Below, in pieces: positions 55,373 to 64,000 of a DNA stretch of 64,000 bases. The notes beneath the pieces are model-generated. The model had not been told where the DNA came from. It did no database searches and saw nothing but the letters and a program-made list of their open reading frames with translations. The translations under genes were made by a program, and so were the position numbers. The DNA comes from Misgurnus anguillicaudatus (taxonomy: Eukaryota > Chordata > Actinopteri > Cypriniformes > Cobitidae), in assembly GCF_027580225.2 (NCBI RefSeq), contig NC_073340.2, positions 22,178,501 to 22,242,500 of the forward strand. The letters are read 5' to 3'. Each line of letters starts with the position of its first letter. Position 1 is the stretch's first letter.

Positions 55373-58300
55373 CTGGAAGAAATAAAGGAGATTGGGTCTA
55401 TTAGTAACTATCTTGGAGCACTTTTGTCATTCAGGGCTTTTGTCATTCAGGGCTTAGTTAACTTCAAATTCAAGGACTTTCCAGGTCCAATACCCTCAAA
55501 TTCAAGGACTAAATGTGGGGACACATTTCAAGTGAGAGCAAGGTTACATCGTGTTTCCTTTTAAGATATATTGTTACAGTTCCCTTTCGAGGGAACTCGT
55601 GCTGCATCACTGCGGTGACACTTTGGGGACGCCTCCAGGGGTAAGTGCTTCTAAATGTGTATATCAAATTTAACCAATGGTGAGGCTTAACGACAAAGAC
55701 AAGGTGAAGCGGGAGCCAGGAAGTATATTGCTATCTGAAATATTGCCAAAGACGGAGTTGCAGGGACCCAGGAAGTATGGCAAGGGAGACGCAGCGTCTC
55801 GTTCCCTTCTCAGAGAACAAGCACTTTCAATGACCTGTATATATGTATGTATATTTTCAAAAACTTCACTGGGACTTGAATTTCCCCCCCAGATTCATAA
55901 ACTTTCAAGGTTTCAAGGACCCGTGGGAACCCTGGTCATTTTATAACCACAATACACAACAATAAAGAGAGTAAAACTTTGAATGTAACCAGATTGTAAA
56001 GGATAGTATCAACACTATCTAAAGATCTAAAAAAATGTTGTGTCCAATTGTGGAAAGATAATGTATATTTTCAATAAGCACTCTACAACTGCGACTCTGT
56101 CTAAATTGCTTTGTTATATAAATGAATAGTTATTGTATAAATGTAAACATTGAATCGGTTGACGCAATAAACAATGACTGTACTTTAACATCTCACAGCC
56201 TTTGCATGTTCTCTAAAGTCCCTACACGTGCTTACAAAATCACACATCTCAACGCATGAAGTTTCCAGTTCTTGTAATAATGCGGCGCTAGAAAATCCCC
56301 CCACACCCAGTATTCACCCCTGAATCTTTCAAGCATTAAGCATTGCGTTACATGTTGTTATGTATCCATGGACAATCAAACCAAACAATGAATCAAAACA
56401 AGCTGTGGTGCACAAGACAAGCCAGGTCCACCAAGTGCTGGGAGTTTATAAACTGGATTTAGAGGAAAAGACGGTCGAATTTGTAGTTCAGGGCGTAGTG
56501 ATGTCATTTGGATGAGAGCTGCTTGCTTTTGGCCAGGTATCTTAACAGTGAGAGGTGACCGTCTCTTGGCTTTCCGAGTTTCTCATGTCGTTCGAGTAGA
56601 AGAAAAAGGAGGTGGAGTGTAAATTACTAACAGAGGACTGATGCAACAGCCTGGGTTTGGTGTGAGAAGGTAATGTATTTGGCCAGCGGATAAGGGAAAA
56701 TAAGTTACCGCACCCTCCCGCACGTGTAATTTAACAGCGGTTGGAACTTTCTTAAAATTCTGTTCTGCTCCTTGTGTAATAGGTAAAATTGCTGCAATAC
56801 AATGTACTCTGTCATGATTTCCCCTTCAATATCATTTTAAGTCATATTTCTGCGAATGCCCAGCAGATTACTGATGGGGGAACATTAAAGACGGCCTTAA
56901 CTAGTGGCTATTTTCTTAATGGTTATAGTATGCGTGTGTCAGGGACTTACCTGTATGTTCGTATTTATGGCGGAGCAGTGAGCTGCTCTTCTGGAAGATT
57001 TTGTCGCACAGGTCACAGGCGTACAGGCCACTTTCTGTCCTTTTCATCTTCTTCCTCGTAGGCCCTGAGTCGGAGTCCGTCTGTTCTTCCAACGTTGAAG
57101 TGACCTCTGACCCCATCTCCTGTTTCTCCTCCTTAATTTACATGTAGCCACAAACAAAGAGAAAAAAGATCAACATTTTAAATAACCAAGGTTCTGTAAG
57201 TTAGGTAAGTATCAAAACTTCAAAGAGTGGAGTAGACTACAGAGTAAGGTAGTCTAGGTATACGTACATGAGTAGTTACACGAATAAATATGGTGGCACC
57301 AAATAAAATGTGCCAATTTTTAAGCAGATTAAAATGAGAACTATATTGTATGGCCGAAAAGCACTTAGTACAACTTCCGCGTGCAGTAACATCATCGCTC
57401 TTCACTACTCCCCCCACAGCACTCTCCTGAAGTTGAGGTAATTTTTATCCGCTTAAAAAATCGCCACGTTTTATTTGTGCCACCATACTTACTCGTGTAA
57501 CATTCTTTAAATAGGGAAAACATGGAAGTGTTTGGTGGTTTCTAAATTAATCCCTGTTTAGATCCTAAGAAATGAATGGGGCTAGGCTAAATGCTGACGT
57601 ATTCACGACGCGCTGTACAAAGATTAAGTGCACACATTGAAAAAAGATGGGTATGTATTAGTTCATCTGGGTTGAGGTGCATAGTGGAGTGTTGAGAAAC
57701 TGTGGTGTTTTCCTTTAAACTAAAATATCCTTTCAGTTTACAGTGTTAGATTTGTGGCTGCATTTGAAGTTCTTTTCACTTCACGCTAAAGTCAACATGT
57801 GCGTTAGAGCCGGGTTAAAAGTTTTGAAAGCTTGTGGTCTTTTAAGAATAGATCTGAATTGCCCTGGTAAAGGCAAAAAACAAGACGTTTGAGGATTCTG
57901 GCTAGAAGGGATACAGCAAATGCTGAAATCTTGTGAGATTTTGGGTTAAGGGTTATGTTTGGGTGTAGGATTAGGATGAAAACAGTGATTCTGGCTAGAT
58001 GGGATACAACTACAGCCTAAATCCCATAAAATCTTGGGTATACGGTTAGGTTTGGGGGAAGGATAAGGATAAAAAATATCTGGCGAGATTTCAGTGCTTT
58101 CTCTTTCCCTTCTAGTCACTGGGTGTTTCTCCATGTCAAGGAAAGATCCTCGGCAGCCAGAATTTCGAGGATGCTACGTCATCAACATCCGTCAAAGGAC
58201 TGTTCCAATGTCGAGGATCCTCGGAATTCCAACCAAGGACTGAGTCCTTCGTTCGAAAAATATCCTAAAGGATCCATATGTGTATCCTTCGCGCTCTCAA

Positions 58301-61300
58301 AACACCCACAATCCTATGCGCGTAACGCCGAAAGCACACCTTTTTACTGACGTAATGACGTGCACTTTCTAGCCTGTTCCATTTACGTATTCTCCAAATT
58401 CTAAAGATGAGCCTCGCCTAGCCTCTGAAGGAAGTGACTTGGAAAGACCAGTCCTGCCAAGGAAGTATCCTTGACATTGAGAAACAGCCACAACCACTTT
58501 CGAGATAACATGCAACCTCACCTTGATGCCATTGACCTGCAGTATATTCTTCTGCGGCGTATCGGTCCCTGCAGGGCTAGACGATGTAGTGGTGTAACTG
58601 TAGGCTAGCTGAGGGATCAGGATGGTCTGTTTAGTGGTGGTAATTGCACGTAGACATTGTCCTTGTCCCTGGTCAGTGATAGCCACTAGTGTGGGCAGTT
58701 GAGTGGTCATGATGTTTATGGGATTGGCACTTGGTTGGCTGGCATATATGGCAGCATTGAGCAGTTCCTTCTTTGTGCAAGTCAAATTCAGTGGCTCCTC
58801 TTGAGCCGAGTAAACAGTGTTTGCGTGCCCGCTAGCCCCGGTAGGCGAAGCAGCGGATTTTGGTAGCGACAGATCGAGGGGTCCCTCGCCTTCCTCATTA
58901 GTCCTGGCTGGGACAGGTCCATCAGCGGACAGGTTTAGTGGTGAAGGGGATGCAGGGACGCTCTCAGTTCCATTCATTCCAGCATCTTTGCCTTGTGTTG
59001 GGCTACAACACTCCCTCTCCTCTGGTTCCTCTGTATTCATTTGCTCATCTGGCTCTGGCCTGGGTGATACCCCGTTAGTCCCATCCAGTTCCGCAGGACT
59101 GGTCTGCTCATCTTCAGCCAGGGGTGAAGAGGGGTCTACAGAGATCTGTCCCAACTGCATCTTCTCAAACCATTTCTTCACCACCTCTGCTGGAAGACTG
59201 ACTGATTCGGATATCTTTGCCAGCTCCTCCTTCGTGGGCTCATTATTTAAGGCAAAATAAGCCTTAAGCAAGGAAAGAAGGTTCTTCAGTGGAGGCTGCC
59301 CAGGACATAGTCCATCTTCTATGTCCATCTTCCCATCAAGACTTTTCCCATTAACCCTATGTCCATCTTTACCACAGTGTTTATGCGTTGTGTCATCAAG
59401 TAACATGCTCTTCTCATCCACAGTGATGGTTTTGTCCCTATTTGTCTTAACTGTCAGGTCCTCTGGCAGCTTCTGTGCCTTACAGACCTCAGAAGTTTCT
59501 TTCTTGGGACTCTGCAGGACTGCTTGGGCCTGTGAAGGGTCTAGGCTGTAGTTGATGATGATCTTGGCATTGCCATCCTGGTCCAGGATGGGAAGACTAA
59601 TGGCTTGGATAACTTGCTGGGTGGCCTGAATCCCCGTCCCTGTTTGCTGCCCCTTGGCCTGGGTGCTTTCCAGCACTTGCCTGATGACGTTCCCGTCCAC
59701 CGCCACCTTCAGCATGTTCTGCAAGTCCCCCAGGTTGATGCTGATAGGGGAAACCAGGCCTACTGTTGGGAGCACAACAGCCTGCACGGCACCCGCGGCC
59801 CCACCCTGGAATATGCCATTTACCCCTCTTGCAGATGGAGCCACCACCACAGGCTTGTACTCAAAGTCAATGGGCTCAGACTTAATCTGTGTCAAAGGGA
59901 GCTGCTCCTGAAGGGGTTTGCTGTTGTCTAGTTTGTCTCTGATTTGGGCACGTGCTGTAGGGGAAGAGGTCGGCAGGGACGGGGAAGAGCACTGTGGGGT
60001 CTTTGCTACCCCAGTGGCGGGAGGGGGCCGTGGCCGCCCATTCACTGAGATTAGGCCAATGCACTTCTTACTGCTGATGTGAGAACTGTAGGAGCCAGAA
60101 TGAGAGAATCGTTTCTTGCAGTTGGAGCATTCATAAGGCTTTTCTCCTACATAATCACAAAAAAAAACATCAGGCACAAAGAATAGGCACTTCACAAATA
60201 AATACCTTAACTGTTTATGACAGTTGTTTGTTGCAGATGTGTGTTGATCAAAAGAAGGTTGGGAAATGTCTTCAAGCACTTTAAAGTAGACACTTCAAAG
60301 CTTATAGTCACCTTCATGTTGCTAATCATCAAAAAATATTTTTCAAACAATAAAGCCAACAAAAACATCATGCAATGTTTAAAAGTCAAACTCTTAGCAA
60401 ACCTTTGATCTGACTAAATATCTGAAGTAGTTAAAGATGTAACTGGCCTACAAGTTTGTAAAGTGCACAAATGCATGCTTGCAAACACACACATGGGAAT
60501 ATACAAACTCAGTTCTTACCACTGTGGATGCGCAGGTGTTCTTTCAGGTGGTGTTTGTATTTAAAGGCTTTGCCACATTCAGTGCATTTAAACTTTCGAT
60601 TTCCTCCTCCACCTGACTGAGTAACATGTCGCTAAAAAATGTCAGAGAGAAATGGTGTGTTATACTCGAGTGAACTGCTGCACTGATGTTCATTTGTTTT
60701 GTAAAATCTCATCAAAAATGGTTAATTATTAACTTCCTTACATAAAAAGACTTAGAGTATTAATAGTTTAATGTCAACAAACATTTTCCTCCGGTTTCAC
60801 AGACAATGCTTAAGGCTAGTCCTAGACTAAAACGCAAGTTTGAGCTGTCTCAATTGATAATAACTTGCATACAGTAGATATTAAAATACAGATATTAAAA
60901 TATGCCAGTGGCATTGATTTGTCTTAAGATACACACCAGTGACGCCTTTTTTGTAAGGCATGTTTATTAAAGATGGCTTTAACTAAGCCTTGTCTGTGAA
61001 ACCAGGCCTTTAAAAATTGTATAGCTCGTACTAACACCAAATACCGGTCTACAGGGTTTGCATAAGCATTTGAATATTAGCCATGTGTGAAATCCAACTA
61101 TTTTCAGTTTTGCCTATAATATGTTTTTCCTCCACTGATTTCTGATAAACCACATTTAGTAGATGCTTTATCCAAAGCAAACAAAGGATAGGACAATAAA
61201 CTAAACTGTAAATAAATAAATAAACAAACGAATACTATGGAAGTAAAACTGTGACTTTGGATTTTGAATTCTAATTCTTAGCACTGAATTTTTTACATCG

Positions 61301-63540
61301 AATTTTTAACACTTAATTTTATTTCGCATCTAAATCAGACTTTGAATTTTAAAAGCCATCAAATTTCTAGCCCTGTTTTTTTGTCTATGACATTTTTTCA
61401 ATGTTTTAAAAAAATTCAGTGTAAAAATTCAATATCTCAAAAGATTCAGTGTAAAAAAATTTGATGTCTCAAAAACTTCTGTGCAAAATAATTAGAATTC
61501 AAAATCCAAAGGCACAGTTTTACTTCCATAGAATACAATATACCAATTCACATAAAAAACTTTTTCAGATTACCTGTTCTCTGCCATTTTTGTGTGCGGT
61601 CATGTGTCTGTCCAGCTGTGCGCGGTAGGCAAAGGTGTAGCTGCACAGAGAGCAGCTGAAGTTGTCCTCGCTTTTCTCGTGTCTGTATTTAATGTGTTCC
61701 TTCAGCGAGGTGTAACGCTTGTAACCACGAGAGCAATACGGACAGGTGAGGAGCTGAGAGAACGAGTCTGGCGTGCCTTGAAAAGAGACAGCAATAGAGA
61801 AGGAAGACTATTACAGATGAGTACAGGAAGAAAGACTGAGCATTGTGTTTGCGTTCATTTTTAACTTCTTTCAATGCCTTTTTTTCTTTTCCTTCTATTC
61901 TTATATATAAGTCAATATCCAATAAATGATTTATATATAATAAATCCATTCACTAACAATGGAGAATAAAATAAAAATTAAAGTAAAAAGACAATAAAAT
62001 GACACAAACAAAAGTTTATTTATATACACAGTATACACAGTAGTGTGCAAAAGTCTTAATCCACCACCACCAGACTTGTTATTTTAGACGTTTTAATGTT
62101 CATCCATATTTAGTTTTCAATCTATTTTATGAAGATACAAAGAGAAAATACATGAAATATGTACAAAAAATGTATATATTTTCAGGTCTAAATCTTTAGG
62201 CATCGTCAGTGTTTAGTGTGACCTCTCTTGGCACTAAACACATCTTGAGCGTTTTTGAGCAGAATTAAATAAAAATACAAATTTCTTTAAAATTAGAAAT
62301 TAGGATTTCATTTTATTTAGGTTTAAGAGATCCTGCAGTTTCCTGCTATTGCTCAAGTGGAAGAGGGAGTTTACCCTAAAAACTTGACACTATGTTTACA
62401 TTTTTATACAGTTTTTAATACTATATACACAATTCCTGTATTTTCTGGATGTATTCTATTAAAGAGACGGGGAAACAATTATATATGATCACTATAACAT
62501 TGCAAAAACAACAAATCTAATTCTGGCATGGTGGTTTAAGACTTTTGCACACTAGTACTGTAAATATATATTTATTTATATAGAAAAATAATAACATGAA
62601 TAACCAATTTATGCCATAATTTAAGAAAAGAAAATGCATATGGTTAGGGCCAAAGGAAATTTGAAACTAAATGTTAACAGAATAATAAATGTATAATAAT
62701 AATATTGATAATTTATTAAAAGATGTGCTACATTGCAATTATTGAGATCTTTCTTGCCTAAACAGGGAACGAGAGACACCTTAAATGGGTTTCGTTCCAA
62801 GTCTCACACAGGTAACACATTACCTGTTAACAGGTAATCTATTAACCTTCTCCCTCCGGTCAGGTGAAACGCTCTCTCTCTCTCAAACACACAGCAACAG
62901 GACGTGAGAAAGTACTTTAGGTATGGCAGATTTGCTCAGGTGTTACAGGTGTAATAGAAATAGTAGTTTCAGGGTCAGTAGTGCTAAAATAAAGTCTGGT
63001 CAAGTTGTCCATTGAGATTACAAAGAAAGGTCTATACAAAAGAATGTATGAACTCTATCCAAAACAACAGATTACATCTGACTTAATTCATAACACACAA
63101 ACAATGCTACGGTTTGTATGTCTTTATTCCAAACATGGTGCAAACATTCACAGTGTAGCTTTGGGAAAAGTAAGTATGCCCTGTAAAGCACTTGGCATTC
63201 ACGTGAACCATTGCTTAATGTGACGCATACCTTCAACAAAAGAGATTTCAGAACAGCTAAGATTATGAATCATTGACTTCTATTGTAAATCCAAATGTTC
63301 CTGTAGTTTTTCCTAATGTTGTACTAAGTGGGGATTCTTACAGTAAATATACCGTAATAGTGTTTACAGTGTATGTGTGTGTGCCATTTTCATCATGTCC
63401 GCTTGTCTCTGGCGTTCCCTGTCGTGGTTCGTCGTCTGGTGCCTCTGGGAAAATGACGGCAGTGTCCCCTTGCTGGAGCATCTCCTCAACCAAAGCATCT
63501 CTGCTCCTCTCATCTTCATCTGACATGCACTCCTCTTTCA
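54657..63540 (-). CDS. zeb1: Zinc finger E-box-binding homeobox 1 (six exons, 5' end outside window)
   Basis: Nuclear transcription factor that binds paired E-boxes (CACCTG) through two zinc-finger clusters and mainly represses epithelial genes such as E-cadherin, recruiting CtBP. The coding join on the - strand is 63540-63385, 61776-61574, 60631-60520, 60146-58522, 57131-56951 and 55372-54657. Phases agree and give 996 codons plus stop. In order: acidic N-terminal part; fingers 1-4 (CPYC, CSLC, CTEC, CSNC); SUMO-type [12 protein letters not shown]; Smad-region-like INYSLD; homeodomain-like [16 protein letters not shown] to [10 protein letters not shown]; CtBP motifs PLNLS, PLDLS and PLNLT; fingers 5-7; Glu/Asp-rich tail. 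Human ZEB1 has about 1120 residues, so roughly the first 100 are upstream. ZEB2 is the alternative, but the motif wording and the ARHGAP12 neighbour favour ZEB1. Confidence 0.96.
55443..55945. mobile_element. CAAGG repeat with a GTTCCCTTTCGAGGGAAC insert
   Basis: The outer fragments TTCAAGGACTTTCCAGG and CCTTGAAAC-type (TTTCAAGGTTTCAAGGACCC on +) suggest one repeat family. Inside, about 55573-55819, an element starts CAGTTCCCTTTCGAGGGAAC and ends GTTCCCTTCTCAGAGAAC. It lies in the intron between the last two zeb1 coding exons. Confidence 0.5.
55946..56950 (-). other. zeb1 intron, nothing recognised
   Basis: AT-rich intron with no repeat family match found in the window. Confidence 0.5.
56951..57131 (-). 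CDS. zeb1: zeb1 exon: finger 5
   Basis: 181 bases. It encodes [20 protein letters not shown] and [20 protein letters not shown], a classical C2H2 finger with a preceding basic nuclear-localisation-like RKKMKR. The donor ACAG|GTAAGT is strong. The acceptor chosen, AAATTAAG at about 57132, has no pyrimidine tract; AAACAG 12 bases further in is an in-frame alternative. Confidence 0.92.
57470..57714. mobile_element. Right arm of the AGGAAAACACCAC TTAA family
   Basis: It ends CTGTGGTGTTTTCCT before TTAA (57715-57718) and matches 3370-3608 block by block (GCCACCATACTTA; AACATGGAAGTGTTTGGT; TACAAAGATTAAGTGC). The left arm is missing. It lies in a zeb1 intron. Confidence 0.75.
58122..58489. mobile_element. 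Inverted-repeat element abutting a zeb1 splice donor
   Basis: The ends GTGTTTCTCCATGTCAAGGA and TCCTTGACATTGAGAAACAG are imperfect inverted repeats. The right end lies about 32 bases from the exon boundary at 58522. The inside has CGAGGAT/ATCCTCG words. Confidence 0.75.
58522..60146 (-). CDS. zeb1: zeb1 large exon: finger 4, homeodomain, CtBP motifs
   Basis: 1625 bases, GATTATGTAG acceptor to AAG|GTGAGG donor. It encodes finger 4 ([20 protein letters not shown], ending in Cys as in other ZEB proteins), [32 protein letters not shown], the homeodomain-like block with [14 protein letters not shown], and [15 protein letters not shown] and [12 protein letters not shown] for CtBP. The frame stays open past the donor to a stop at 58369, so a retained intron would add about 50 unrelated residues. 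Confidence 0.97.
60520..60631 (-). CDS. zeb1: zeb1 exon: finger 3
   Basis: 112 bases, ATTTTTTAG to GTG|GTAAGA. It encodes [20 protein letters not shown] and [19 protein letters not shown] run of four Gly (SGGGGN) sits in the linker before finger 3. Confidence 0.97.
60789..61006. mobile_element. GGGCGGTTTCCCGG dispersed repeat, copy 4 (diverged)
   Basis: The ends CCGGTTTCACAGAC and GTCTGTGAAACCAGG are inverted. The GGCTAGTCCTAGACTAAAA and GGCATTGATTTGTCTTAAGA blocks match copies 1 and 2. It lies in a zeb1 intron. Confidence 0.75.
61236..61530. mobile_element. Inverted-repeat element with GAATAC duplication
   Basis: The ends TATGGAAGTAAAACTGTGAC and GCACAGTTTTACTTCCATA are inverted over 40 or so bases (through TTTGGATTTTGAATTCTAAT). 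GAATAC flanks both sides (61230-61235 and 61531-61536). Confidence 0.8.
61574..61776 (-). CDS. zeb1: zeb1 exon: fingers 1 and 2
   Basis: 203 bases, CTTTTCAAG to CAG|GTAATC. It encodes [20 protein letters not shown] and [20 protein letters not shown], two C2H2 fingers of the N-terminal cluster. Confidence 0.97.
62041..62560. mobile_element. MITE with TAGTGTGCAAAAGTCTTAA ends
   Basis: The left TAGTGTGCAAAAGTCTTAAT and right TTAAGACTTTTGCACACTA are inverted, and the pairing includes CCACCA / TGGTGG. Flanking TA-rich sequence would fit a Tc1/mariner-type TA target, but this is not proven. It lies in a zeb1 intron. Confidence 0.75.
62570..63384 (-). other. zeb1 intron, nothing further recognised
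   Basis: AT-rich intron with a short CT run near 62874. The donor side at 63375-63384 is a CA/TG repeat. Confidence 0.55.
63385..63540 (-). CDS. zeb1: zeb1 exon: acidic segment before the first finger
   Basis: 156 bases, TGTTGCAG acceptor. It encodes [20 protein letters not shown] and [20 protein letters not shown], then [12 protein letters not shown], closely like the family. To join fingers 1-2 in frame the exon must end at AAAATG, and the intron then starts GCACAC, a GC donor. Confidence 0.93.
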
Positions 63541-64000
63541 CTGCAACACATGAAAATTGGTTGTATAATTTACTGTACAAATATAAAGGATGAGTAATTT
63601 AAACAGAGGAGACAACAATGGGATATCATTTTGATGACTCGCTATGCAACAGTAGGTGAGGCTGTGAGCAATTGTGAGGAAAATTTTTCTTTCATAACTC
63701 ACAGACTACTACAAATTTACGTTCAATTACTTGCAATAAGAAACATTATTTATATGTGCTATTAATAGACTTAATATGAAGATATTTAATTTTTATAAGA
63801 CATCAGAGGAATAAAAATTGTCCCTGTGATAAAGGACAACTGCAACGCTTAAGCAATAAATATTTCACTATTAATTCACAATATCTAAATTAAGATCAAA
63901 ACCCCAAGTAATAATATCATTGCTTTAATGGGACATTTTTTTAAGACTTTTTTAAGATGTCAAATTAATCTTTGGTGTCGCCAGAGTACGTATGTTAAGT
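63541..64000 (-). other. zeb1 intron continuing past the window
   Basis: No exon is seen. The first zeb1 exons lie beyond 64000. Confidence 0.6.

Noticed and set aside
58817..59931. Open frames of 76-147 codons on the + strand
   Set aside because: All are antisense to the large zeb1 exon and have no recognisable domain.

Overview
The window is vertebrate nuclear DNA, almost certainly from a cyprinid-type teleost. It is AT-rich, has short exons in long introns, is dense in CA/CT/GA microsatellites, and is packed with small inverted-repeat DNA elements of the kind common in carp and zebrafish relatives. No bacterial, organellar or viral gene is visible. All calls were made by eye, without alignment software.

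Two genes are supported, lying tail to tail. (1) arhgap12 on the + strand: sixteen coding exons from 17714 to 36844 give 613 codons and a stop, covering WW1, WW2, the PH domain and the RhoGAP domain. The SH3-coding 5' part lies upstream of the window, so 1-17713 is read as intron. A 3'UTR with poly(A) signals runs to about 38.03 kb. (2) zeb1 on the - strand: six coding exons from 63540 down to 54657 give 996 codons and a stop, covering the N-terminal zinc-finger cluster, homeodomain-like segment, CtBP motifs, C-terminal zinc-finger cluster and acidic tail. The first exons lie beyond 64000. The 3'UTR (below 54657) holds five miR-200b/c/429 seed matches and one miR-200a/141 seed match. ARHGAP12 and ZEB1 are also neighbours in human (10p11.22), so the pair is an old synteny block. 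I cannot decide between the teleost a and b copies.

Layout: 1-17.7 kb, arhgap12 intron full of repeats; 17.7-36.8 kb, arhgap12 exons, with the 24.5-33.8 kb part exon-rich; 36.8-38.0 kb, 3'UTR; 38-52 kb, intergenic, mostly repeats with a few non-repetitive stretches; 52-54.7 kb, zeb1 3'UTR; 54.7-63.5 kb, zeb1 exons; 63.5-64 kb, zeb1 intron.

The strongest unexplained structure is a stratigraphy of non-autonomous DNA transposons. At least fifteen foldback elements have AGG/AGA-type ends abutting TTAA, the target of piggyBac-type transposases. Several contain clean later insertions, including hAT-like elements with 8-bp duplications, and related copies elsewhere in the window show the pre-insertion state. 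I found no credible new gene system. The most useful specific observations are the miR-200 sites, a predicted GC-AG intron in zeb1, the nested elements, and a decayed THAP-domain fragment.
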